Assembly (NCBI GenBank): GCA_016208495.1
Contig: JACQXX010000129.1
Span: forward strand, 1-42,114
DNA: 42,114 nucleotides
Origin: Acidobacteriota bacterium
GTDB lineage: Bacteria; Acidobacteriota; Blastocatellia; Chloracidobacteriales; Chloracidobacteriaceae
Direction of reading: 5' to 3'
In this document: positions 35,203 through 42,114 of the stretch, one piece after another
How positions within the stretch are numbered: the stretch's first letter is position 1
Layout of the letters: each line of letters opens with the position of its first letter
Translations under genes and position numbers: made by a program
Notes under the pieces: generated by a model
The model's input: only the letters and a program-made list of their open reading frames with translations
Told to the model about the DNA's origin: nothing
Database searches by the model: none

Positions 35203-37599
35203 ATGAGTTGTTTCTTATATAAGTTCAGGTATATCAACAAGTTACTTGTTATTCTCGGCGGGCTTTCAATCCTCCTGGGGGCGATTATGCCGGTGATTGC
35301 CCATCCACTTGGAAATTTCACGATCAATCATTTTGCCCGGTTGCAGGTGAGCAATGAGCGGGTAACCATTCGATATGTGATTGATATGGCTGAAATTCCG
35401 GCATTTCAGGAGATTCAGGCGGCTGACAAGGGACCCGACCAGCAACCGACGCGAGCCTGGTTAAATGCGTATAGTGAACGAGTCGTCGCTGAATATATCA
35501 ACGGGCTTGTTTTGACCGTAGATGCGACGCGGGTGCCGCTTCGCCCTCTTTCCAAAGCAATCTCCCTTCCGACTGGCAGTGGTGGACTTCCCACACTCCG
35601 AATTGAATGTGATCTGGTTGGTGAATTTCCCGCCGTTGTTTCGGTAAACCGTCGCATCCGATTTGAAGATACCAATTTTAAGGATCGTCTTGGGTGGCGC
35701 GAAGTTGTGGTTACTCCAGAGACTGGCATCTCAATTTTCAATAGCTCGGCTTATGGCTCGACGTTGACTGACGAATTAAAAGCCTATCCGGAAAGTTTGC
35801 TTACTGCCCCGCTTGATGAACGGCTGGCAGAATTTTCAATGACATCGGGGGCCGCGCCAGCAAATTCAGTCGCCCTTCAAACCCGTGAAGGTAAACCAGT
35901 TGTTCAAACTCGTGATCGGCTGGCCGAATTGATTGCCGTTCCCGAAGTAACCCCAACCATTGCCCTGATTGGGTTACTGATTGCCACGTTTCTGGGGGGC
36001 ATGCATGCCCTCTCACCTGGGCATGGGAAAGCCATTGTTGGCGCCTATCTGGTTGGGGCACGCGGCACCGCCCGCCACGCCGCATTTCTTGGTTTAACCG
36101 TGACCATTACCCACACGGCGGGAGTTTTGGCCCTTGGGGTGATAACCCTTTTTGCCTCACACTTTATCTTGCCAGAGCGCCTGTTTCCGATTTTAAGCTT
36201 ACTTTCAGGGTTAATCGTTGTGGGTGTTGGATTAAGGATGGCCTGGAGTCGGGCTCGACTGGCAATGGCTGGTCCAGGCCACTCACACGACCACCATCAT
36301 CACGACCATCACCATCACGATCACCATTCACATGACCATCATCATGGCGTGGGTGTGCATACCCACGATGGACACACTCATTCGCATCTGCCGCCGGGAT
36401 CTGGCGATGAACCGGTAACCTGGCGGAGCCTCCTGGCACTTGGTATTTCAGGTGGTTTGCTTCCTTGTCCTTCAGCCCTGGTTTTATTGCTCTCGGCGAT
36501 TTCCCTGCATCGGGTTGGGTATGGGTTGTTGCTGGTCTTGGCGTTTAGCTTCGGGTTAGCTGGTGTCTTGACTGTGGTGGGTCTGGCATTTGTGTATGCT
36601 GGGCGCTTTTTTGAATCAAAAACAAAAGAAACAACCACTGGAACAGTTGCCACGCTGAGCCGGTTGGCATTGCGCTACACCCCGGTTTTGAGCGCAGTAT
36701 TTATTACCTGTGTTGGAATTATCATTTGTTTTCAAACACTTCCGGACTTTAAGCCGCTGACGAGTTCGTCAACACCAGCGCCTGTTATCCAAAAAACTCC
36801 CCAAACCGAAGAAGAGCATGGTCCTTCGCTGGTTGGGCTTGGCGTATTGGGGGTATTAGGCTTAGGGCTGGTTTTTGGTCTCAAACACGCCACCGAAGCT
36901 GACCATGTGGTTGCGGTTTCAACCATCGTCAGCGAGCACAAAAGTCTTGGCCGTGCCGCTATCGTTGGCGGATTGTGGGGAATTGGTCACTCGATCTCGC
37001 TGGTTGTCGTGGGCTTGCTGGTGTTAATCCTCCGCATATTTATCCCCGACCAAATTGCACCCTGGTTGGATTGGGCTTCACCCTGGCTTGAATTTGGCGT
37101 TGCCCTGATGATTATCGGCCTTGGCGCCAATGCTTTATCCAAAGCACTTCGAAAACGGTCAGATGTTCACATTCACACCCACGATCATGATGGGACGCCA
37201 CACTCACATATTCATTTTCACGACCCTGGTACCGACCATGAGCAGGCGCATGCCCAGCATCTTCATTTTGTAAAACAGATTGGGTTAAAACCGTTGCTGG
37301 TTGGTGCCGCCCATGGTCTGGCTGGTTCGGCTGCCTTAACCCTGTTGGTGCTCAGTCAAATCCAGTCGCCGTTTCTCGGGTTGTTATATCTGACGGTGTT
37401 TGGCGTCGGATCAATCGGAGGAATGTTGGCGATGTCGGGGCTGGTTGGAATTCCCTTTATCCTCAGTGCAGTGTGGGTCAATCGCTTTCACCACGTTCTG
37501 CAAGTGGTGGCCAGTGTGTTTAGTATTTTGTTTGGCGTCTGGTATGCCGCGCAAAACGATGTGGTTCGGGGGATTCTCGCAACCGTACTTGGCACGTAG
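35203..37599 (+). CDS. double nickel/cobalt transporter fusion (NicO/RcnA-like plus UreH/NiCoT-like)
   Basis: A 798-residue protein. After a signal/anchor segment, residues about 34-245 form an extracytoplasmic domain (HPLGNFTINHFARLQVSN). Then comes a first transport module with GGMHALSPGHGKAIVGAY (His268, His274), the NicO/RcnA signature, and a His-rich loop (about 360-395). A second module starts at about 545 with GLKHATEADHVVAVS (His562, Asp567, His568), the NiCoT/UreH-type signature, and carries its own His-rich loop (about 655-690, HIHTHDHD and HSHIHFHD). The two modules together give at least 12 helices. Ni2+ or Co2+ transport is expected; direction (uptake or efflux) is not clear since each signature type belongs to different functions. 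NikR follows. The TAG stop runs straight into a GGGGCTAA array. Confidence 0.88.
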   Translation: MSCFLYKFRYINKLLVILGGLSILLGAIMPVIAHPLGNFTINHFARLQVSNERVTIRYVIDMAEIPAFQEIQAADKGPDQQPTRAWLNAYSERVVAEYINGLVLTVDATRVPLRPLSKAISLPTGSGGLPTLRIECDLVGEFPAVVSVNRRIRFEDTNFKDRLGWREVVVTPETGISIFNSSAYGSTLTDELKAYPESLLTAPLDERLAEFSMTSGAAPANSVALQTREGKPVVQTRDRLAELIAVPEVTPTIALIGLLIATFLGGMHALSPGHGKAIVGAYLVGARGTARHAAFLGLTVTITHTAGVLALGVITLFASHFILPERLFPILSLLSGLIVVGVGLRMAWSRARLAMAGPGHSHDHHHHDHHHHDHHSHDHHHGVGVHTHDGHTHSHLPPGSGDEPVTWRSLLALGISGGLLPCPSALVLLLSAISLHRVGYGLLLVLAFSFGLAGVLTVVGLAFVYAGRFFESKTKETTTGTVATLSRLALRYTPVLSAVFITCVGIIICFQTLPDFKPLTSSSTPAPVIQKTPQTEEEHGPSLVGLGVLGVLGLGLVFGLKHATEADHVVAVSTIVSEHKSLGRAAIVGGLWGIGHSISLVVVGLLVLILRIFIPDQIAPWLDWASPWLEFGVALMIIGLGANALSKALRKRSDVHIHTHDHDGTPHSHIHFHDPGTDHEQAHAQHLHFVKQIGLKPLLVGAAHGLAGSAALTLLVLSQIQSPFLGLLYLTVFGVGSIGGMLAMSGLVGIPFILSAVWVNRFHHVLQVVASVFSILFGVWYAAQNDVVRGILATVLGT

Positions 37600-37600
37600 A

Positions 37601-37802
37601 GGTTGGGGCTAAGGGCTTGGGGCCATAAGCACCAGGATAAGAAACCCCGTGTCCTTTCCGTTGGCATTGAACGACGATCTTGTAGGGTTTGGATCTCGTC
37701 CTGGCCGTGACCGTGGGCTTCGCACCACGGCTATTACACAACGACCCTGCGGGCCTCAAATCCTTATCCTGGCGCATATGGGGGTTGGGGCTGAGGGTTT
37801 GG
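37601..37802. mobile_element. 147-bp MITE-like element inside a GGGGCTGA array
   Basis: Imperfect terminal inverted repeats of 15 bases, GCACCAGGATAAGAA at 37629-37643 and TCCTTATCCTGGCGC at 37761-37775 (13 of 15 pair), enclose 147 bases. A hairpin CCGTGG-8-CCACGG lies inside (37711-37730). The flanks are a direct repeat: GGTTGGGGCTAAGGGCTTGG (37601-37620) and GGTTGGGGCTGAGGGTTTGG (37783-37802), 18 of 20 identical. No transposase frame is present; an antisense open frame across it is not supported. Confidence 0.6.
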
Positions 37803-37859
37803 AAATCAATCTCTTTCAATAACGGAAGAACCAAAAACCAGGCACGAATAAGGTGAACT

Positions 37860-38327
37860 ATGGGTGAACTTGTCCGGTTTGGCGTCAGCATCGAAGACGA
37901 ATTGCTTGAAAAGTTTGACCATCTGGTCAGTACCCGTGGGTATGCGACCCGCTCGGAAGCGCTCCGCGATTTGATCCGCGATGCACTCGTCCAGGCTCGA
38001 TTGGAGTCACGAAGTGCGGAGACCGATCCGGAAGTTGTTGGAAGTCTGACCTTTGTGTATGACCATCACGCCCGAAACCTCTCTACCCAAATGGCTGAAA
38101 AGCAGCATGCCAACCACGACATCGTGGTTTCCGTCACCCACGTTCACATTGACCACCACGATTGCATGGAAGTGCTGTTGCTTCGTGGCAGCGTCAGCCG
38201 GGTCCGTGCCCTGGCCGATTCAATCCTGAACTTAAAAGGAATTAAGCACGGCAAGTTATTTGTTACCTTTCCATCGCATTCGATTGAAAAACACGACCAT
38301 CAGTCCCACTCACAGAAAGCTTCGTGA
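37860..38327 (+). CDS. nikR: nickel-responsive transcriptional regulator NikR
   Basis: A ribbon-helix-helix repressor with a C-terminal ACT-type nickel-binding domain. The DNA-binding part is VRFGVSIEDELLEKFD with RGYATRSEALRDLIR. The high-affinity nickel ligands match NikR: His83, His94 and His96 (THVHIDHH) and Cys102 (DCMEV), with the same spacing as His76/His87/His89/Cys95 of E. coli. Length 155 is slightly longer than E. coli NikR because of a His/Ser-rich tail. TAAGGTG precedes the ATG. Its position right after the Ni/Co transporter makes that gene the likely target. Confidence 0.95.
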   Translation: MGELVRFGVSIEDELLEKFDHLVSTRGYATRSEALRDLIRDALVQARLESRSAETDPEVVGSLTFVYDHHARNLSTQMAEKQHANHDIVVSVTHVHIDHHDCMEVLLLRGSVSRVRALADSILNLKGIKHGKLFVTFPSHSIEKHDHQSHSQKAS

Positions 38328-38561
38328 CGAAAGACGGTCAATTGCTTGTCAACCTGTTCTTTCACCTATGGCCGTGGGATTCCTAGCCAGGATGTGCGTG
38401 GAGTGGCTCAGCTTTGAACCCCAAAACTTCTTTGAATCGCGGTGGCACCTGGGGCACCGGTGATTTCGAGTATCCATGCCACACCTGATTACCTGGTCAG
38501 CCGGACTCACCGTTCACCTTTTCAGGAAAAACGAATCTGACAATCTGCAGCTTGTTGGTTG

Positions 38562-38606
38562 AAAGCCGATATTGGGTCAGCGCGATTGAGACCCGCTGTC
38601 GGCTTT
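38562..38606 (+). terminator. Two-part hairpin terminator
   Basis: AAAGCCGA (38562-38569) pairs with TCGGCTTT (38599-38606); inside, GGGTC pairs with GACCC. A T follows the outer stem, and the A-run on the other side allows action on both strands. It lies 235 bases past nikR. Confidence 0.45.
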
Positions 38607-38807
38607 TCCCATTCCTGGTCCCGTGAAAACGGCTGTCAAGTCGAAAAATGCATTCGACGCAATTTCTCAACAACTTTTTTAAGGCTGCCAGGGCCCACGA
38701 AAGAAATTCCGGTTATTTCTCTTAAATACTTGTAAATAAAAGATTTGATATGTCTTGCGATATGCTGCCCAACTGTCCGCTCAGCCTTGTCCTGGAAAAA
38801 TATTTTT

Positions 38808-38836
38808 TTGACACTGCCCCAAAAGCTTGCTACATT
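38808..38836 (+). promoter_or_regulatory. Sigma-70-type promoter of speA
   Basis: A perfect -35 TTGACA (38808-38813) is followed after 17 bases by TACATT (38831-38836), a 4/6 match to TATAAT. Transcription would start near 38843, 60 bases before the speA ATG, which rules out the longer speA frame starting at 38827. Confidence 0.6.
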
Positions 38837-38904
38837 TCGCGACTTGTGCCAGAGGCTCTAAACAACCCTCCACACCCCTTTACATTCCACCTAGAGAGAC
38901 GAGG

Positions 38905-40800
38905 ATGAAAGCTAAACTTGAAGAAGTCGCCCAGACATACGGCATAGAAAACTGGGGTGCCGGCTACTTTGACATCAACCAGAAAGGACATCTCATTGTC
39001 CGCCCGAGTTCGGGAGATCGGCGTTCCGTTGACGTAATGGAACTGATTGACGATCTGACCCGGCGTAACATCAAATCTCCCATCCTGCTTCGATTTCCAC
39101 AAATTCTCGCAAATCAAGTCCGCAAACTTTCCAATTCGTTCCAGGCTGCCATTAAAGAGTTTGACTACAAAGGGCGTTACCTCGGAGTTTTTCCCATGAA
39201 AGTCAATCCCCGCCGGGAAGTGGTCGAGGAGTTTTTGCGCAGTGGCAAGCGGTATGGGTTTGGAATTGAGGTTGGAAGTAAGCCGGAATTGTATTCGGCA
39301 CTGGCCCTGGAGCAGTCTGAGGAATCACTCTTGATTTGCAACGGCTTCAAGGATGAAGCCTACATCCGCATGGCCTTTCTTGGTACCCAGATTGGGAAAA
39401 ACGTGGTCATTGTGGTTGAAAAACTGGGTGAGCTTCACACCATTCTGCGATTGACTGAAGAAACCGGCATCAAGCCCATGATTGGCATCCGGGTCAAACT
39501 GTATTCACGGGGAAGCGGGAAGTGGGAAACCTCAGGTGGCGAGACGGCCAAGTTCGGGTTGACCGCCAGTGAAGTTTTGGAAGTCATCCGGTTGTTACGG
39601 GACCGGAATTCAATTGACCAGCTCAAACTGCTTCATTTCCACATCGGTTCGCAGATTACCAACATCAAACGCATCAAAAACGCGATGAAAGAAGCGGCAC
39701 GGGTCTATGCCAAGATTCGGGCGATGCACATTGACGTCAAGTATCTGGACGTTGGCGGGGGCATGGGGGTGGATTATGATGGCAGCAAAACCAGCTCCGA
39801 TTCATCCGCCAACTACACCCCCCAAGAATTTGCTAACGACGTTATTTACACCATCAAAAGCGTTTGTGAAGATGAAGACGTTCCTGAACCCAACATCATC
39901 ACTGAATCCGGTCGTGCCCTGTCTGCCTATCACGCCGTACTCATCACCAATATTCACGAAGAAATTGAAACGGTTGTCGGTGAGTATGGCTCAGTGAAAA
40001 TTGACGACGATGATCCCCAGGTATTGTTTGAACTCAAGGATGTCTGTGAAGGGATCACCTCAAAGAACTACACCGAGTATTACCACGACGCCCTTGAGCA
40101 TAAAGACGAACTGTTCACCTTGTTTAATCTGGGCATCATCAGCCTCGAAGATCGGGCAAAAGGTGAAATTTTGTTTTGGGAAGTGTGCGAAAAGACAGTC
40201 AAACTGGCTCAGCAGAACAAGCACAAACCCTTCATTGATGAATATGAAGAACTGAGCCAGATGCTGGCGGCCAAGTATTTGTGTAATTTCTCGATTTTCC
40301 GGTCGGTTCCTGACAGTTGGGCAATTGAGCAACTGTTCCCAATCATGCCGATTCACAAGCTCAATACCAGCCCAACCGAACGTGCCACCCTGGTGGACAT
40401 TACCTGCGATTCAGACGGGATCATTGACAAGTTTATTGATTTAAAGGATGTGAAGGAAACCCTGGAATTGCATCCTTTCAAAGGTGAACCGTATTTCCTC
40501 GGTATTTTTTTGGTGGGGGCGTATCAGGAAGTGATGGGAAATGGTCACAACCTGTTTGGATCCATCAATGAAGCTCACGTCTTGATCCAGGATGGCGGCT
40601 ATCTGGTCACGAAAGTGGTCCAGGGAAGCAATCTTGGAGATGCCTCGGCCACTGCCCGCTATGAGCGCTCATTCCTCCACGACAGCTTTTCGCGTCTGGC
40701 TGCCGAGCAAGTCAAAGCTGGAGACCTCTCTCCATCTGAGGCTGACAAGTTATGTCGTGAGTACGAAAACAGCATCAATTACTACACCTACCTCGGGTAG
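38905..40800 (+). CDS. speA: biosynthetic arginine decarboxylase
   Basis: A PLP enzyme of the alanine-racemase-like fold that converts arginine to agmatine, the first step of the agmatine route to polyamines. The 631 residues include the PLP Lys99 in VFPMKVNPRREV, GFGIEVGSKPEL, the loop FHIGSQITNIKR, LDVGGGMGVDYDG and the C-terminal VDITCDSDGIIDKF, in which the Cys-Asp-Ser segment is typical of the family. The ATG at 38905 is chosen because a promoter overlaps the upstream frame and because MKAKLEEVAQTYGIENWGAG is the family start. A hairpin and then a deoxyhypusine-synthase-like gene follow on the same strand. Confidence 0.95.
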   Translation: MKAKLEEVAQTYGIENWGAGYFDINQKGHLIVRPSSGDRRSVDVMELIDDLTRRNIKSPILLRFPQILANQVRKLSNSFQAAIKEFDYKGRYLGVFPMKVNPRREVVEEFLRSGKRYGFGIEVGSKPELYSALALEQSEESLLICNGFKDEAYIRMAFLGTQIGKNVVIVVEKLGELHTILRLTEETGIKPMIGIRVKLYSRGSGKWETSGGETAKFGLTASEVLEVIRLLRDRNSIDQLKLLHFHIGSQITNIKRIKNAMKEAARVYAKIRAMHIDVKYLDVGGGMGVDYDGSKTSSDSSANYTPQEFANDVIYTIKSVCEDEDVPEPNIITESGRALSAYHAVLITNIHEEIETVVGEYGSVKIDDDDPQVLFELKDVCEGITSKNYTEYYHDALEHKDELFTLFNLGIISLEDRAKGEILFWEVCEKTVKLAQQNKHKPFIDEYEELSQMLAAKYLCNFSIFRSVPDSWAIEQLFPIMPIHKLNTSPTERATLVDITCDSDGIIDKFIDLKDVKETLELHPFKGEPYFLGIFLVGAYQEVMGNGHNLFGSINEAHVLIQDGGYLVTKVVQGSNLGDASATARYERSFLHDSFSRLAAEQVKAGDLSPSEADKLCREYENSINYYTYLG

Positions 40801-40831
40801 CTGGTTGCTGCTGTCAACCTTCCAGCTCGAG

Positions 40832-40873
40832 AAATGGGAAAAAGAACGACTTCCCGTTTGATTTTTCCCATTT
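40832..40873 (+). terminator. 12-bp perfect hairpin between speA and the DHS-like gene
   Basis: AAATGGGAAAAA (40832-40843) and TTTTTCCCATTT (40862-40873) are exact reverse complements around an 18-base loop. The stem is AT-rich with a GGG core, and there is no separate T-run after it. It could be a terminator or attenuator that lowers expression of the second gene. Confidence 0.5.
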
Positions 40874-40906
40874 TCGGCTTTCTCCAATCCTGATTCCAAC
40901 CGGCGT

Positions 40907-41956
40907 ATGATGAAAAAATCAAAAACCTCCCCGTACCTCAAGCACCCAACCCAACCCGTCCAGATTGATCGTGATCGGAGCGTCGCTGGTCTATTGAACA
41001 AGATGGAGACGTCTTCATTCCAGGCCCGCAATCTGGCTATCGCCCATAACATCTGGCTCAACATGTTGGACGATAACACGACCATTGTCTTGGGGATTTC
41101 CGGAGCGTTGGTGGCGGCAGGGATGCGACGGATCATCGCCTGGTTGATTCGCAATCGGTATGTTGACGTGGTGGTTTCAAATGGCGCCAACATTTTTCAT
41201 GATGTCCATGAAACACTGGGGCGGCAGCATTATTTGGGCTCTCCCAGTCTCGATAGCGCTGAATTGCAGAATCTGGCGATTGGTCGGGTGTACGACACCC
41301 TGATGAGCGAAGAGGAATTCCGCGAAGCTGATCAATGGTTGGCCTCCTTTATCAACACGCTCGAACAAAATCGCCCGTATTCCACCCGTGAATTTCTTCA
41401 TTTACTTGGTCACGAGCTTTCTGAAATTGCCAATGAAGATGGCATTCTGACCTCGGCGTTTAAAGCCCGTGTTCCGGTATTTTGTTCAGGTGTGGTTGAC
41501 TCAGTGTTAGCCCGAGGGATTGCAGCCAGTCGAATTGATCGCAAGTCACCATTTATGTTTGATGTGATTCAAGATGTGGTCGAAATGGCTCATATTCTGG
41601 CGGGTTCCGTAAACACGGGGGCGACCTTTTTCGGAACCGGGACACCACCAAATTTTGTAAAACAAGCCCACTCAACGGCGTCGGTGATCAATTCCCGAAT
41701 TCGCGACCACAAATACTTTTTGCAAGTCATTACTGAATCACCCTATATGAGCAGTTCTATATCCGGTCATTTGGAAGACAAAGAAAACTGGACCAAGCCC
41801 TCCAAGGAATTGCGAAGTGTTTCGGTCTATTGCGATCCAACAATTGCCATGCCGATACTGGTGACCGGGCTATCCCAAAGCGCGACCAAGCAGATCAAGC
41901 AGCGTCGGAAGCCAACTTTTACCCATGGCCGTGAACTTGGGGTCACGTTTGCCTAG
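40907..41956 (+). CDS. deoxyhypusine synthase-like protein
   Basis: Homologous to eukaryotic/archaeal deoxyhypusine synthase and to bacterial homologues that act in polyamine synthesis (some make homospermidine or carboxy/aminopropyl-type products; family knowledge). Seen in 349 residues: ILGIS-like LGISGALVAAGMRRII, VVVSNGANIFHDVHE, the NAD-binding and polyamine pocket segments VPVFCSGVVDSVL and GATFFGTGTPPNFVKQ, and SGHLEDKENWTK, whose final Lys aligns with the catalytic lysine of DHS (WGK) after a one-residue gap. Bacteria lack eIF5A, so the substrate must be a polyamine or another amine. The adjacent speA supports a polyamine role. The start (ATG ATG at 40907) has no clear ribosome binding site. 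Confidence 0.85.
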   Translation: MMKKSKTSPYLKHPTQPVQIDRDRSVAGLLNKMETSSFQARNLAIAHNIWLNMLDDNTTIVLGISGALVAAGMRRIIAWLIRNRYVDVVVSNGANIFHDVHETLGRQHYLGSPSLDSAELQNLAIGRVYDTLMSEEEFREADQWLASFINTLEQNRPYSTREFLHLLGHELSEIANEDGILTSAFKARVPVFCSGVVDSVLARGIAASRIDRKSPFMFDVIQDVVEMAHILAGSVNTGATFFGTGTPPNFVKQAHSTASVINSRIRDHKYFLQVITESPYMSSSISGHLEDKENWTKPSKELRSVSVYCDPTIAMPILVTGLSQSATKQIKQRRKPTFTHGRELGVTFA

Positions 41957-42000
41957 AACTGTAATTCCCCCTGCTGGCTGAGCCGAAGAGGATTCAAAAA

Positions 42001-42114
42001 ACCCTGAACCCTGAACCCTGAACCCTTTAGTGATTAGTGATTAGTGATTAGTGATAAGTGATTAGTGATTAGTGATTAGTGATTAGTGATTAGTGATTAG
42101 TGATTAGTGATTAG
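42001..42114. repeat. ACCCTGA and TTAGTGA heptamer arrays at the window end
   Basis: Almost four copies of ACCCTGA (42001-42027) switch directly to at least 12.6 copies of TTAGTGA (42027-42114), with a single variant unit TAAGTGA at 42048-42054. The array continues beyond the window. Unlike the others it starts about 45 bases after the preceding stop codon. Confidence 0.95.

Larger units (their letters stand above)
38328..38904. other. 577-bp spacer between nikR and speA
   Basis: No gene is supported. It contains a terminator-like hairpin at 38562-38606, an AT-rich stretch and a good sigma-70 type promoter at 38808-38836. The frame opening at 38827 is just an extension of speA over its own promoter. 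Confidence 0.6.

Noticed and set aside
37520-37891. 123-codon antisense frame over the MITE-like element
   Set aside because: It spans the end of the transporter gene, an array and the element, and has no ribosome binding site; composition is that of repeats.
42001-42114. CRISPR array or telomere-like end
   Set aside because: Units are 7 bp without spacers, and arrays of the same type occur throughout the window, so this is neither CRISPR nor a replicon end.
1-42114. tRNA or rRNA genes
   Set aside because: No cloverleaf with conserved TTCGANTC-type arm or rRNA segment was recognised on either strand by eye; a covariance-model scan would be decisive.

Overview
The window looks like a piece of a free-living Gram-negative chromosome of moderate GC content. 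The best guess is Acidobacteriota (Blastocatellia-like). Reasons: the mix of a bacillithiol-type deacetylase, a DUF4331 protein under an ECF sigma/anti-sigma module, an FHA-GAF histidine kinase, many single-gene units on both strands, and abundant 7-8 bp intergenic repeat arrays. The taxonomic call is inference from gene content; no rRNA, tRNA, CRISPR array, phage or insertion-sequence transposase was seen.

Layout. 0.4-3.1 kb (minus strand): fabF, bshB1 and a small ribbon-helix-helix-like protein. 3.1-6.9 kb: a low-GC stretch with a zinc-ribbon miniprotein, the C-terminal half of a Ski2-like helicase, and an aldo/keto reductase-fold protein without the usual catalytic residues. 7.0-14.6 kb: a zinc-finger membrane protein, an ABC ATPase, a fructosamine-kinase-like protein, an FHA-GAF histidine kinase, purF and two small membrane proteins. 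14.8-21.7 kb: the conserved rimP-nusA-infB-rbfA-nrnA translation/transcription cluster. 22.0-25.5 kb (plus strand): a metallophosphoesterase, a CDP-alcohol phosphatidyltransferase, an AI-2E-family permease and a DUF4149-like protein. 25.6-29.4 kb: a serA-like dehydrogenase, an alkaline-phosphatase-superfamily protein and a DUF1015 protein. 29.5-35.0 kb: an ECF sigma factor with two different candidate anti-sigma factors, then a DUF4331 exported protein and a TPR lipoprotein. 35.2-38.3 kb: a double nickel/cobalt transporter fusion followed by nikR. 38.8-42.0 kb: speA and a deoxyhypusine-synthase-like gene, together a likely polyamine pathway.

The most unusual property is not a gene. About a dozen genes end inside, or within a few bases of, short tandem arrays of 7-8 bp units from a few families (GGGTTCA, GGTGACAA, TAGCGAG/TAGTGAA/TTAGTGA, GGGGCTGA). 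The units mostly read in the sense direction of the gene they follow and often supply its stop codon. Between convergent genes they form long nested inverted repeats. A 147-bp element with 15-bp imperfect terminal inverted repeats sits inside one such array between the nickel transporter and nikR.

Other points worth attention: a 12-C homopolymer inside an anti-sigma gene, a repeated TTCATTCA/TGAATGAA operator-like word upstream of the small ribbon-helix-helix gene, and conserved neighbour pairs (serA with DUF1015, speA with a DHS-like gene, nikR with the Ni transporter) that suggest functions for the less understood partner.
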